From assembly GCF_001654925.1 (NCBI RefSeq), contig NZ_LXER01000006.1:248001-312000 (forward strand): a stretch of 64,000 bases of DNA, given 5' to 3'. The translations under genes were made by a program, and so were the position numbers. Of the stretch, positions 36,565 through 46,859 are shown in pieces (the stretch's first letter is position 1; each line of letters starts with the position of its first letter). Below the pieces are notes generated by a model. It did no database searches and was not told the DNA's origin. It saw nothing but the letters and a program-made list of their open reading frames with translations. Source of the stretch: Buttiauxella brennerae ATCC 51605. Its GTDB lineage: Bacteria > Pseudomonadota > Gammaproteobacteria > Enterobacterales > Enterobacteriaceae.

Positions 36565-37908
36565 TTACAACACGCCTTGCCCTAACATCGCATCCGCCAC
36601 TTTCACGAAACCGGCAATATTGGCACCGCGCACGTAATGCGTTTGCTTATCTTCGCCGCCGTAATTCACACAGGCTTCGTGAATATCGAGCATGATGTGA
36701 TGCAAACGAATATCGACTTTTTCAGACTTCCAGCTCAGGCGCGCAGCGTTTTGCGCCATTTCCAGACCGGAAGTGGCCACGCCGCCTGCGTTTGCCGCTT
36801 TGCCCGGTGCGAACAACACGCCCGCATCGAGGAACAAATTGGTCGCTTCGATGGTGGTCGGCATATTCGCGCCTTCTGCCACGGCTTTCACGCCATTGGC
36901 GATAAGCGTACGTGCCGCTTCGGTATCCAGCTCGTTTTGTGTGGCACAAGGCAGCGCGATATCAACCGGTACGCTCCACGGCTGCTGCCCTTCGAGATAT
37001 TGCAGGCCAAACTCTTTCGCATAATCCGCAACACGCCCGTCGCGGCTGGATTTGATCTCAGCCAGACGCGCCAGCTTCTCGGTAGTGAAACCCGCTTCAT
37101 CCACGACAGTGCCGTTGGAATCCGACGCCGTTACCACGCGTGCCCCCAGCGACAATGCCTTTTCAATGGCATATTGCGCCACGTTTCCGGAACCGGAAAC
37201 CGCGACACGCATCCCTTCAAAGCCCAGACCGTGGCGGCTTAGCATCGCATCCGTGAAGTAGATCAGACCATAACCGGTCGCTTCCGGGCGAATCAGACTC
37301 CCGCCAAACGACAAGCCTTTACCGGTGAACACGCAAGAAGTGTTGTTGGAGAGCTTTTTCATCATCCCGGCCATAAAGCCGACTTCACGCCCGCCCACGC
37401 CAATATCACCAGCCGGAACGTCAGTATCTGGCCCGAGGTGGCGGTACAACTCCATCATCAGCGCCTGGCAAAAACGCATGATCTCGCCTTCACTTTTGCC
37501 TTTCGGGTTAAAGTCGCTGCCGCCTTTACCTCCGCCCATCGGTAATGTGGTCAACGCATTTTTGAAGGTCTGTTCAAAGCCTAAGAATTTCAGAATGGAG
37601 AGGTTAACGGACGGGTGGAAACGCATCCCACCTTTGAATGGCCCGATAGCCGAGCTGAACTGCACGCGCCAGGCACGGTTAACCTGCACCTGATTGCTGT
37701 CATCCACCCAGGTAACACGGAACTGAATCACACGCTCCGGCTCCACCAGGCGCTCGAGCAGCGCAGAGCGGCGGTATTGTGGGTTTTGCTCGAGGAACGG
37801 CCACAGGGTGGTCATTACTTCGCGAACGGCCTGAGCAAATTCAGGCTGGTTTGGGTCGCGTTGTTGTACAGAGGTGAGGAATGATTCGAGAGAAAGCGAG
37901 TTTTCCAT
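36565..37908 (-). CDS. gdhA: NADP-specific glutamate dehydrogenase
   Basis: 447 residues, same as E. coli GdhA. It carries LPMGGGKGGSDFNPKGKS near 123 with the catalytic lysine, DIGVGGREVGFM near 165 and the Rossmann stretch AVSGSGNVAQYA near 240. It makes glutamate from 2-oxoglutarate and ammonia. In E. coli it is far from entD; here it lies upstream of entD and in the same orientation. It stands alone on its strand. Confidence 0.97.
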   Translation of the reverse strand: MENSLSLESFLTSVQQRDPNQPEFAQAVREVMTTLWPFLEQNPQYRRSALLERLVEPERVIQFRVTWVDDSNQVQVNRAWRVQFSSAIGPFKGGMRFHPSVNLSILKFLGFEQTFKNALTTLPMGGGKGGSDFNPKGKSEGEIMRFCQALMMELYRHLGPDTDVPAGDIGVGGREVGFMAGMMKKLSNNTSCVFTGKGLSFGGSLIRPEATGYGLIYFTDAMLSRHGLGFEGMRVAVSGSGNVAQYAIEKALSLGARVVTASDSNGTVVDEAGFTTEKLARLAEIKSSRDGRVADYAKEFGLQYLEGQQPWSVPVDIALPCATQNELDTEAARTLIANGVKAVAEGANMPTTIEATNLFLDAGVLFAPGKAANAGGVATSGLEMAQNAARLSWKSEKVDIRLHHIMLDIHEACVNYGGEDKQTHYVRGANIAGFVKVADAMLGQGVL

Positions 37909-38011
37909 AGATTAAGAAGTCCTTGTTATAAGTGATGTTGTAGATGTGTTGTGTTCTTTCGAATATAACATTCACTTATTACCAGGCCGCAAGTGATTTA
38001 TCTTATGCTGT

Positions 38012-38686
38012 TTATAACTGTATTAGCGTTATTAATTGCGCAGCGTGATTTTCCCATATCACTTTGAATTTACTTTCTTTTTTAAATGGTCCGAGTGAAT
38101 GGTTGAGCGTCACAATAAGATGCTTGTCATCTATTTTTCTTATGGATGCAGCTGAAAAATCAAAATAGCGCCCAACGTGGCGAAACAAGGCTTTGAATAA
38201 ACTCTCTTTGGCTGAAAAGGCCAGCGTTAATGCGTAATGAAAGGGGAGGGCGGTCGCGTACAAAACTTCTCTTTCCGCGCTATCAATTATGCCAGGGTAA
38301 ATTTCCCCGGCGACATCTGGCGTAATAATTTCAGCACAATCAATGCCAATTCCCACACGCATCTGCGCTGAGTCAGCGATTACCGTTGCCAGCGCCACAT
38401 TGCCGCTGTGAGTCATGCTGCCGGTAAACCCTGGCGGCCAGCAGGGTTCGCGGTGCAGGCCAATGCCCGGAATATGATGGCTTATTCCATGAAGACGCAG
38501 CGCTTCGCAGGCAGCAATCCGGCCAGCAAGATGCTCGGCTTTGCGTTGCCTGACAGCATTTTCAAGACGCGTGTGATGCGGGAGTAACAGTAGGTCATCG
38601 GGTTGAAAAGTGGCGGCGTCAAAATCCACCCGTACGATAGTTTGCGTCGTGTCAGAGAGGCTGAAATGGGTGAGCTGAGTATTCAT
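38012..38686 (-). CDS. entD: Enterobactin synthase phosphopantetheinyl transferase
   Basis: 224 residues with the PPTase motifs VGIGIDCAEI near 110 and FSAKESLFKALF near 160. It attaches phosphopantetheine to EntB and EntF. ATG 38686 has AAGGAG eleven bases upstream. Downstream of fepA on the same strand, separated by a GC-rich repeat. Confidence 0.92.
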   Translation of the reverse strand: MNTQLTHFSLSDTTQTIVRVDFDAATFQPDDLLLLPHHTRLENAVRQRKAEHLAGRIAACEALRLHGISHHIPGIGLHREPCWPPGFTGSMTHSGNVALATVIADSAQMRVGIGIDCAEIITPDVAGEIYPGIIDSAEREVLYATALPFHYALTLAFSAKESLFKALFRHVGRYFDFSAASIRKIDDKHLIVTLNHSLGPFKKESKFKVIWENHAAQLITLIQL

Positions 38687-38696
38687 CAGATGTTTT

Positions 38697-38770
38697 CTCC
38701 TTCTACCCTGGGGAGAAGGTTGTGGTGAGAGCGGTTATCGCGGCTCCCTCTCCAAAAAGGAGAGGGGCTG
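38697..38770. repeat. GC-rich palindromic repeat (CCCTCTCC family)
   Basis: Contains CCCTGGGGAGAAGG and CCCTCTCC...GGAGAGGGG between fepA and entD. Related to the copies flanking cstA (57155, 59501). Confidence 0.6.
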
Positions 38771-38791
38771 CATGGCGTAAGCGGAGGTCTA

Positions 38792-41071
38792 TCAGAAATG
38801 CGTATTCAAACTGACATAGTAAGTACGACCGGATTCGTTATACGTTGCGGCACCTGCGCCATACATATAACCCGCATCACCGCCCGTGGTCTGGGCATTA
38901 CCCGCACGCCAGTGGCGTTCGTCAAAGAGATTGTCGATACCCGTTGTCAGGCTGACATTCTTCGTCGCATCCCAGGTTCCGCTCAGGCCAACAATGCTGT
39001 AAGGGCTAACTTCGTTGGTTTCTGAACCCGTTGCCGGAAGGCCTTTGTAGTTGTACTTCTTCGGCTCCTGTTTGCCGTACCAGGTGAAGGTAGATTGCAC
39101 AGAGATATCCTGGCGAACCTGCCAGCTCAGCGTGGAGTTGATGGTGTATTCAGGGATAACGGACAGACGCTCGCCAGTTTCCTTGTTCTTACTTTGCAGC
39201 ATGTAAGTGACATTGTTGGTCCAGTTTACGCTAGTGGAAACCGGCACATTTAACGTCCCTTCCAGGCCTTCAACCACGGCTTTAGGAATGTTTTCCCACT
39301 GATAAATATCAGTTTTGGTTTTTCCCTGGCCCGTCTGGCCGATAGGCGCGTAACCGGCTTCAATTTTGTCCCGATAATCGTTACGGAACCAGGTCACGCC
39401 AGCCAGCCAGTTATCACGTTTGAACTCAAGACCGATCTCTTTGTTGATGCTGGTTTCAGCCTTAAGATCGTCATTACCCATCATGTAACAACCCACGCCG
39501 GTGCCGCTTGCGTAGCAGCCCTGACCTTTGCTGTACAGAATGTAGTTCGGGTTAGTTTGATACAGGCTTGGCGCTTTATATGCCTGGGCGATACCCATTT
39601 TCAGGGTAAAGTCGTCGCCCAAACCCTGAGACAAGTTCAGCGACGGGCTCCAGTTGTTGCCAACAATGCTGTGGTGATCAAAACGCAGGCCCGGCGTCAG
39701 CATGGTGCTGTCGGTGACCTCCATATTGTTTTCAGCAAATAACGAGAATATCTCAGCCTGTGAATATGGGCTACGGTTGGTGCTGGTCGAGCCAGGAATC
39801 GGACCGCCCATAAAGGTCTGGTTGTTCGAAGACAAATCTTTCATCTTCTGCTGGTTCCATTCGGTACCCAGCGTCAGGTTTTGATTGACCACGAAATCGA
39901 TCGGAATATTCACTTCGCTGTGCAGCAGCACGTCGCTCAGGTCGATATCACTGAACTTATCGCTGGAGAAAATCCCTTCGGTCCCCCCCGCCAGCCCTTC
40001 TTGCATACGCGAGTTACGCGTGTGTTCGTACTGCACCCAGTTGCTGGTCGTCAGGCCAGTGTCCCAACCACCGTTCCAGGTCATGGAATAGCTCTGGCGA
40101 TAGAGGCGGTTTGTCTCTTCACCGTAGTTATCTTTCACAATCTGGTTGGTGTTGGTGTTCTGGGTATCGCCGGAATAGAGGTTGCCCTGGCGGCTGTAAC
40201 CCGCTTCCAGTTCCAGAGATTGCATCGGGGCAAAGTCCCAACGCACGACACCGTTAATATCTTTGTTAATCACACCTTCGCGCCCGGCGGGCAGAGTATC
40301 AGAGTAAATTCCGGTACGCTCGGACTGGTGACCCTGGTTGATGTCCCACGCATCGGCCTGCGTTTTATCCAGGTTACCGTACAGGCGGAAGCTGAAATCC
40401 CCGCCCAGCGGGCCGTTCAGGCTGAAGTTAGTGCGCTTGGTTGAACCTTCATCTTTGTGCTCTGGCGCATTCAGATAAGTGTTCCAGGAGCCGTGCCATT
40501 CGCCGCTACCTTTTTTGGTGATGATGTTCACTACACCACCTGCCGCACCGTTGCCGTAACGTGCTGCGGCCGGGCCACGAATAACCTCAATACGTTCAAC
40601 CATTTCTGGTGGCACCCAGCTTGCATCGCCGCGTGTATCACGCTCGCCACGCCAGCCAAGTCGCACCGAATTTCGGCTGGTTACCGGTTTGCCGTCGATA
40701 AGAATCAGGGTGTTTTCCGGGCCCATGCCGCGAATATCAATCTGGCGACCGTTACCGCGCTGGCCGCTGGTGGAGTTGCCCGTCAGGTTTACGCCAGGCA
40801 TGGTGCGGACAATTTCGGAAATATCACGCGCCGGAGGGCGTTTTTTGAGTTCTTCAGCGGTGATGGTCGAAACACCGGGGGCTTGCAAATTTTGCACAGC
40901 GGCGGTGACAACCAGCGTGTCTTCGTCTGCGGGGTTTTGTGTGTTGTCATTGTTGGCAGCGGTCTCAGCCGTTGCCGGTGCTGCTTGTTCTGCCGCAAAG
41001 ACAGGTGAAGCGACACCGTATATTCCCAGGTTAATCAGCATAGCGAGGGAATAGTTTATTTTTTTATTCAT
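38792..41071 (-). CDS. fepA: Ferric enterobactin outer-membrane receptor
   Basis: 759 residues from ATG 41071 (MNKKINYSLAMLINLGIYGVASPVFA signal peptide; longer starts lack homology). TonB box DTLVVTAA is near 55; the plug domain contains IDIRGMGPENTLILIDGKPV, and the 22-strand barrel ends in a C-terminal phenylalanine (VSLNTHF). It imports ferric enterobactin with TonB-ExbBD. Divergent from fes; the Fur box is between them. Confidence 0.97.
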   Translation of the reverse strand: MNKKINYSLAMLINLGIYGVASPVFAAEQAAPATAETAANNDNTQNPADEDTLVVTAAVQNLQAPGVSTITAEELKKRPPARDISEIVRTMPGVNLTGNSTSGQRGNGRQIDIRGMGPENTLILIDGKPVTSRNSVRLGWRGERDTRGDASWVPPEMVERIEVIRGPAAARYGNGAAGGVVNIITKKGSGEWHGSWNTYLNAPEHKDEGSTKRTNFSLNGPLGGDFSFRLYGNLDKTQADAWDINQGHQSERTGIYSDTLPAGREGVINKDINGVVRWDFAPMQSLELEAGYSRQGNLYSGDTQNTNTNQIVKDNYGEETNRLYRQSYSMTWNGGWDTGLTTSNWVQYEHTRNSRMQEGLAGGTEGIFSSDKFSDIDLSDVLLHSEVNIPIDFVVNQNLTLGTEWNQQKMKDLSSNNQTFMGGPIPGSTSTNRSPYSQAEIFSLFAENNMEVTDSTMLTPGLRFDHHSIVGNNWSPSLNLSQGLGDDFTLKMGIAQAYKAPSLYQTNPNYILYSKGQGCYASGTGVGCYMMGNDDLKAETSINKEIGLEFKRDNWLAGVTWFRNDYRDKIEAGYAPIGQTGQGKTKTDIYQWENIPKAVVEGLEGTLNVPVSTSVNWTNNVTYMLQSKNKETGERLSVIPEYTINSTLSWQVRQDISVQSTFTWYGKQEPKKYNYKGLPATGSETNEVSPYSIVGLSGTWDATKNVSLTTGIDNLFDERHWRAGNAQTTGGDAGYMYGAGAATYNESGRTYYVSLNTHF

Positions 41072-41265
41072 TATGGCGGCCTGCTTTTCCACTGAACCCG
41101 GCGTCATTCCATTCCCAGAGGGATCGGGTGCAGCAATAGATTTCACGTCGTGATACCAAAATTGTCAGCAACCACCCCGAAATGAGGGAATCGTGCGTTC
41201 AAGTTCGGCAATTTATTGTTTTTGCACCAGGAAGCTGGTAGCTCAAAGCGCGGAAATACGCTATT

Positions 41266-41284
41266 GCAAATGCAAATAATTATC
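41266..41284. promoter_or_regulatory. Fur box between fepA and fes
   Basis: Matches the Fur consensus GATAATGATAATCATTATC at 14 of 19 positions (GCAAATGCAAATAATTATC). Further ATTATCAAT-type elements follow to about 41330. Iron repression of both divergent operons as in E. coli. Confidence 0.85.
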
Positions 41285-41350
41285 AATAGTATTATCAATA
41301 TATTTCAGCTTAATTGATCGTTATCAATACTTTCATGGGGTTATGTTCGA

Positions 41351-42565
41351 GTGGTGAATTTGCTGACAGGAAGTGAGAGCTGGTGGCAGGAAAAACAGGC
41401 GCAAGGGATCCCCGCCGTGACCTGTGAAAATGACGGTCTGTGCGAAGTGACTTTTTTGTGGCGTGACCCACAAGGCTGCGAGAAAACCTCCCCCATAAAA
41501 CGAGTCTGGATTTACATCACAGGCGTGACTGACCATCACCAACGCTCGCGTCCGCAGACGCTCGAACGCGTTCCGGGCACTGATGTCTGGCAATGGCAAA
41601 CGTGCCTGACTGCCACATGGCGCGGCAGCTATTGCTACATTCCCTCGGCCAGCACAGACGATTTCCCGCCAGAGGCTTTTGAAGAGCTGGTTCCGGTTCC
41701 GATGGCGCTGCGTGAAGGCTGGCGAAAGCTGCTGCCTTGTGCGATAGCCGATCCGCTTAACTCTGAAAGCTGGGCCGGTGGGCGAGGGCACCCGATGTCA
41801 GCGCTCCATCTTCCTGATGCGCCGAAACAAGCGGGCTGGGATCAACCCGATACGCCGTTTGCCGCAGCACGTTGCATAACCTGGACGAGTTCACGCCTGA
41901 AAAATCAGCGTAACGTCTGGGTATTTGCAACGGGTGATGCACAGCCAGAACAACGCCCGATGGCGATTTTGCTCGACGGGCAATTCTGGGCCGAAAGCAT
42001 GCCGGTGTGGTCTGCGCTGCAGGCTCAAACCGATGCCGGAGTATTGCCTCCCGCGGTTTACGTGCTTATTGATGTCATCGACAATTCAACGCGCAGTGCT
42101 GAACTCCCCTGTAATGCGCAGTTCTGGCTGGCGGTGCAGGAAGAGTTATTGCCGCAATTACGCTCGCTCACCCGCTGGAATGAAACCCCGCAAACCACGG
42201 TCGTCGCCGGGCAAAGTTTTGGCGGGCTTTCCTCGCTTTATGCTGCTCTCCATTGGCCGGAACAATTTGGCTGCGTGCTCAGCCAGTCTGGTTCGTACTG
42301 GTGGCCGCGTCGCGAGTCAAATCAACAAGGTGGGCAACTGATTCAACAGCTTGAAGATGGGCTGCAGTGCGACACTCCGTTACGTATTTATCTTGAGGCA
42401 GGGGTCAGAGAACCTCTCATCCATCAGGTTAATCAGCGAATTTTTCCCTTACTACAAAAAACACAGCGAGCTGTTTTCTACCGTCAGGTTGACGGTGGGC
42501 ACGATGCACTTTGCTGGCGAGGCGGCCTTCTGAATGGTTTAGCCTGGTTGTGGAAAGTGCCTTAA
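41351..42565 (+). CDS. fes: Enterobactin esterase
   Basis: 404 residues from GTG 41351, or 41354 since two GTGs are adjacent; the first aligns best with E. coli (six residues before GSESWW). Serine hydrolase fold: AGQSFGGLSSLYA near 285 is the nucleophile elbow, and the histidine is in VDGGHDALCWRGG near the end. It hydrolyses the trilactone of imported ferric enterobactin to release iron. First of fes-ybdZ-entF. Confidence 0.93.
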   Translation: MVNLLTGSESWWQEKQAQGIPAVTCENDGLCEVTFLWRDPQGCEKTSPIKRVWIYITGVTDHHQRSRPQTLERVPGTDVWQWQTCLTATWRGSYCYIPSASTDDFPPEAFEELVPVPMALREGWRKLLPCAIADPLNSESWAGGRGHPMSALHLPDAPKQAGWDQPDTPFAAARCITWTSSRLKNQRNVWVFATGDAQPEQRPMAILLDGQFWAESMPVWSALQAQTDAGVLPPAVYVLIDVIDNSTRSAELPCNAQFWLAVQEELLPQLRSLTRWNETPQTTVVAGQSFGGLSSLYAALHWPEQFGCVLSQSGSYWWPRRESNQQGGQLIQQLEDGLQCDTPLRIYLEAGVREPLIHQVNQRIFPLLQKTQRAVFYRQVDGGHDALCWRGGLLNGLAWLWKVP

Positions 42566-42580
42566 AGATTGGAGTGAACT

Positions 42581-42802
42581 ATGGAATTCAGTAACCCTTT
42601 CGACTCGCCGCAGAGCCGCTTTTTCATCCTTGAAAATGCCGCGAGCCAGTTCAGCTTATGGCCAGAACATTGTGCCTTGCCCGATGGCTGGCAGGTGGTT
42701 TGTGAACCCGCATCAAACGATGAGTGCAACCGCTGGCTGCTCGCCAACTGGACCCAACTTCAACCCACTTCTTTTGCGAAAGAGGGCGTGATTGGTGAGT
42801 GA
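42581..42802 (+). CDS. ybdZ: MbtH-like protein YbdZ
   Basis: 73 residues, MbtH family (NPFDSPQSRFFILENA...SLWPEHCALPDGWQVV...CNRWLLANWTQLQP). It supports EntF adenylation. GGAG site upstream; entF starts at its end. Confidence 0.95.
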   Translation: MEFSNPFDSPQSRFFILENAASQFSLWPEHCALPDGWQVVCEPASNDECNRWLLANWTQLQPTSFAKEGVIGE

Positions 42803-42806
42803 ATTA

Positions 42807-45800
42807 ATGATGTCATCTGCACTGGAACAACACATTGAAACTCTGCCGCTCGTGGCGGCCCAACCCGGCATCTGGATGGCGGATCAACTTTCGCCGCAGG
42901 CTAATGCGTGGAGCGTGGCCCACTACGTAGAGTTAAATGGTGTCCTCAATGAAGCGCTGCTGTGCAAGGCTATCGTGGCCGGAATGAAAGAGGCCGATAC
43001 TTTGTGCATGCGCTTTAGTGAAGTGGACGGCGAAGCACGCCAGTGGCTTGATCCGCATGCTTCATTCACCACGCCGCATTGCCAGGACCTGCGTAACGAC
43101 GCAGACCCGGTGGCTGCCGCGCAAAATATTATGCGCAACGATCTCGAGCAGGATTTGCGTCTTTCCAGCGGCAAACCGCTCTACCACCACCAGTTGCTGC
43201 GTATCAGCGACACACGCTGGTTCTGGTATCAACGTTTTCACCATTTAGTGGTTGATGGCTTCAGTTTCACCGCCATTACCCGCCGGATTGCCAATATTTA
43301 TAGCGCACTTTGCCAAAGCGAATCGCCAGAACCCTCGCCGTTTACACCATTTAGCAACGTGGTTGCCGAGTACCAAAAATACCGCGAAAGCGACGCGTGG
43401 CAACGCGATGCGACGTTCTGGGCTGAGAAAGCCAAACAACTGCCGCCACCCGCCACGCTTTCAACACAACCGCTCAACAGCCATGGTTCCACCACGCAAC
43501 TTATCCGCCAGTCGCTGAGTTTTGACCGTGCAGATTTTCAGCGTCTGGTTGAACACGCACGGCTTCACAACCTGACGCCCGCTGATATGGCATTAGGGCT
43601 GGTGGCGCTGTGGCTCGGGCGTTTAAGTGGCCGTGCGGAATATTGCGCCGGTTTTATCTTTATGCGCCGCATGGGTTCTACGGCTCTTTGCGCCACCGGC
43701 CCGGTGCTGAATGTGCTGCCGTTTGGCGTGCGTATCGAACCCGGCTTCACCCTCGTGGATCTGGCGGCAAACCTGGCTAAAGAGCTGAAAGGTATGCGCC
43801 GTTATCAGCGCTACGATGCCGAGCAAATCCAGCGTGATTTGGGGCAGGCCGCAAGTTCAGAGCCATTATTCGGCCCGGTGCTGAACCTGAAAATGTTCGA
43901 TTACCGCCTGGATTTCAACGGTATCGAAGGCATTACGCATCAACTGGCCTCCGGCCCGGTACGTGATTTAGAAATTGCGTTGTATATCAGCGAACAAGGC
44001 GACTTCTCCCTTGAAATGCTGGCTAACTCCGAACGTTATGATGCACAAACGTTGCAGCAGCATATTGCGCGCTTACCGCTACTTTTAAACCAGTTTGCGG
44101 TCAGTCCCGCACTGCGCTGTGTGGATGCTGAAATGCTACAAAAGTCCGAAATCGAACTTTTGGCTCGTGTGAATGCCACGCAGATACCCGTCCCGGCGAC
44201 AACCTTAAGCCAGTTGATTGCTCAGCAAGCGGAGCGCACACCTGATGCCCCCGCACTTGCCGATGAAAACCATCAGTTCAGCTATCGCGAGATGCGCGAA
44301 CAAGTGACTGCACTGGCGGGGGAGCTGATAACTCGTGGTGTTAAACCGGGTGATGTCGTCGCAGTCGCGTTGCCACGCTCAGTGTTTTTATCCCTGGCGT
44401 TGCAGGCCATTGTGGAAGCTGGCGCCGCCTGGTTGCCGCTGGATACCGGTTACCCCGATGACAGGTTACACATGATGCTGGAAGATGCCGCCCCGCGTTT
44501 GTTGCTGACATCCGAAGATCAGTTACCACGTTTTGAGCGCGTCAACGGCCTGCAAACTTTCTGCTATCAAAACGTGCTGGCAACGCTTGCGCCGCCGCAG
44601 ACTCATAATCTCTCACGCCCTGAACATACCGCTTATGTGATTTTCACATCAGGCTCAACCGGCCGCCCGAAAGGAGTAATGGTCGGGCAGCAGGCCATCG
44701 TGAACCGGCTGTTATGGATGCAAAACCACTATCCGTTAAATGGCGATGATGTGGTTTTGCAGAAAACGCCATGCAGTTTTGATGTGTCGGTTTGGGAGTT
44801 CTTCTGGCCGTATATTGTGGGTGCACAACTGGTGATGGCTCCCCCAGAAGCACACCGTGACCCGGAAGCGTTGCAGCAGTTATTTTCCCGCTACCGGGTG
44901 ACGACCACGCACTTTGTGCCGTCGATGTTAGCCGCGTTTGTTGCTGCTTTAAACGATGCCGACGCAGTGGCGAAATGCGCCAATCTGAAACGCGTATTCT
45001 GTAGCGGCGAAGCGCTGCCAACCGAACTTTGCCGCCAGTGGGAGCAGCTTACCCATGCGCCGCTGCACAACCTTTACGGGCCAACGGAAGCCGCCGTTGA
45101 TGTGAGCTGGTATCCGGCATTTGGTGACGAGTTAGCGCAAGTCTCTGGCAGCAGCGTGCCAATTGGCTGGCCGGTGTGGAACACCGGGCTGCGGATTCTG
45201 GATGCGGCAATGCGCCCGGTAGCACCGGGTGTTGCTGGCGACCTTTATCTCACCGGTATCCAACTGGCGCAGGGCTATTTGTCCCGCCCGGATCTTACCG
45301 CCAGCCGCTTCGTGGCCGATCCTTTTGTTGCGGGCGAGCGTATGTATCGCACGGGCGATGTGGCTCGCTGGCTTGATAATGGCGCGGTGGAATACCTTGG
45401 GCGCAGTGACGATCAACTTAAAATTCGTGGACAGCGCATCGAACTGGGTGACATCGACCGCGCTTTGCAGGCGCTGCCGGGTGTAGCTCAGGCCGTCACG
45501 CACGCCTGTGTGCTGAATCAAGGCGCGGCAAGTGGTGGCGATGCCCGTCAGTTGGTGGGGTACCTGGTTGCTGCTTCAGGCTTGGCTTTGCCCGTTGCAA
45601 CGCTGCGCGAACAATTGATTGCCGTGCTCCCGGCACACATGGTGCCGGTTGCGCTGATTCAGCTGGATGATTTCCCGTTAAGTGCGAATGGTAAGCTCGA
45701 CAGAAAAGCGCTGCCGTTGCCACAACTGGCCCAACGTAGCTCAGGGCGCGCGCCTGAATCTTCTTTAGAAATGACCATTGCAGACTCGTTTGCGAATCTA

Positions 45801-46730
45801 TTGGGCTGTGAAATTCGCTCGGTAGACGACGATTTCTTTGCCCTCGGCGGACATTCATTACTGGCGATGCGCCTCGCGGCTCAATTACGCCGTACGCTTG
45901 AAAGGCCAGTAACCGTGGGGCAAGTGATGGTGGCGTCGACAATCGGCCAGCTTGCTGAAATTCTGGCGCATGATTGCGACGAAGAAGAAGCGAATCGGGC
46001 AGGGTTTGAAGCGGTACTGCCATTGCGTAAAAGCTCTGGCCCAACGCTCTATTGCTTCCATCCGGCGTCTGGTTTTGCCTGGCAGTTTAGCGTGTTGCAG
46101 CGCTACCTCGACCCGCGCTGGTCAATTACTGGCATTCAGTCTCCCCGGCCATCTGGCCCGATGCAGCAGGCAGAAAACCTGGCGCAGGTTTGTGAAACGC
46201 ATCTGCAAACCCTGCGTGAACTTCAGCCGCATGGCCCGTATTACCTGATGGGATATTCGTTAGGCGGCACGCTCGCACAAGGTATTGCGGCGCGTCTTGA
46301 AGCGGCGGGTGAAAAGGTGGCGTTCTTAGGGCTATTAGATACCTGGCCGCCGGAAACGCAAAACTGGGCTGAAAAAGGTGCCAACGAACTCGACCCGGCG
46401 GTGCTTGATGAAATCAACCGCGAGCGTGAGGCATTTGTCGCCGCACAGCAGGGGCAAGCCTCAGGTGCTTTATTCGAGGCTATCGAAGGCAACTATGGTG
46501 ATGCGGTGCGCCTGCTGACCACGGCGCAAAGTGTGCCGTTTGCGGGTAAAGCCACATTGTTTGTTGCCGAACGGACGTTGCCAGAAGGAATGGACCCGCA
46601 GCAAACCTGGGCTCCGTGGGTGGGTGAGCTTGATGTATTCCACCTCGATTGCGCCCATGTCGATATCATTTCCCCCCATGCTTTCGAGGAAATTGGGCCG
46701 GTATTGCAGCGAGTGTTAGCGTTAGATTAA
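42807..46730 (+). CDS. entF: Enterobactin synthase component F (serine NRPS)
   Basis: About 1307 residues. Order: condensation domain with HHLVVDG at 145-151; adenylation domain (FTSGSTGRPKG, YRTGDVARW, NGKLDRKAL); carrier protein with LGGHSLLAM, phosphopantetheine Ser near 1017; thioesterase with GYSLGGTLA, nucleophile Ser near 1151. It activates serine and joins three dihydroxybenzoyl-serine units into enterobactin. Starts at 42795 (GTG) or 42792 (TTG) are possible; GGTGAG seven bases before ATG 42807 favours that start. It overlaps or abuts ybdZ. fepE, present next in E. coli, is absent. Confidence 0.95.
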   Translation: MMSSALEQHIETLPLVAAQPGIWMADQLSPQANAWSVAHYVELNGVLNEALLCKAIVAGMKEADTLCMRFSEVDGEARQWLDPHASFTTPHCQDLRNDADPVAAAQNIMRNDLEQDLRLSSGKPLYHHQLLRISDTRWFWYQRFHHLVVDGFSFTAITRRIANIYSALCQSESPEPSPFTPFSNVVAEYQKYRESDAWQRDATFWAEKAKQLPPPATLSTQPLNSHGSTTQLIRQSLSFDRADFQRLVEHARLHNLTPADMALGLVALWLGRLSGRAEYCAGFIFMRRMGSTALCATGPVLNVLPFGVRIEPGFTLVDLAANLAKELKGMRRYQRYDAEQIQRDLGQAASSEPLFGPVLNLKMFDYRLDFNGIEGITHQLASGPVRDLEIALYISEQGDFSLEMLANSERYDAQTLQQHIARLPLLLNQFAVSPALRCVDAEMLQKSEIELLARVNATQIPVPATTLSQLIAQQAERTPDAPALADENHQFSYREMREQVTALAGELITRGVKPGDVVAVALPRSVFLSLALQAIVEAGAAWLPLDTGYPDDRLHMMLEDAAPRLLLTSEDQLPRFERVNGLQTFCYQNVLATLAPPQTHNLSRPEHTAYVIFTSGSTGRPKGVMVGQQAIVNRLLWMQNHYPLNGDDVVLQKTPCSFDVSVWEFFWPYIVGAQLVMAPPEAHRDPEALQQLFSRYRVTTTHFVPSMLAAFVAALNDADAVAKCANLKRVFCSGEALPTELCRQWEQLTHAPLHNLYGPTEAAVDVSWYPAFGDELAQVSGSSVPIGWPVWNTGLRILDAAMRPVAPGVAGDLYLTGIQLAQGYLSRPDLTASRFVADPFVAGERMYRTGDVARWLDNGAVEYLGRSDDQLKIRGQRIELGDIDRALQALPGVAQAVTHACVLNQGAASGGDARQLVGYLVAASGLALPVATLREQLIAVLPAHMVPVALIQLDDFPLSANGKLDRKALPLPQLAQRSSGRAPESSLEMTIADSFANLLGCEIRSVDDDFFALGGHSLLAMRLAAQLRRTLERPVTVGQVMVASTIGQLAEILAHDCDEEEANRAGFEAVLPLRKSSGPTLYCFHPASGFAWQFSVLQRYLDPRWSITGIQSPRPSGPMQQAENLAQVCETHLQTLRELQPHGPYYLMGYSLGGTLAQGIAARLEAAGEKVAFLGLLDTWPPETQNWAEKGANELDPAVLDEINREREAFVAAQQGQASGALFEAIEGNYGDAVRLLTTAQSVPFAGKATLFVAERTLPEGMDPQQTWAPWVGELDVFHLDCAHVDIISPHAFEEIGPVLQRVLALD

Positions 46731-46777
46731 ACAAATGCGGCGGCACGATTTTTTGTCTTGCGACATTGTTGAAGAAT

Positions 46778-46853
46778 GTCGGATGTCGCTGCGCTAATCC
46801 GACCTACGGATGAGCAGGTTTTGTAGGGGGGATTAGCGTAAGCGACATCCACC
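46778..46853. repeat. Pair of inverted REP-like elements between entF and fepC
   Basis: First unit GTCGGATGTCGC...AATCCGACCTAC (46778-46807); second in opposite orientation (46822-46853). The arrangement resembles a BIME in a convergent gene gap. Confidence 0.85.
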
Positions 46854-46859
46854 GATACT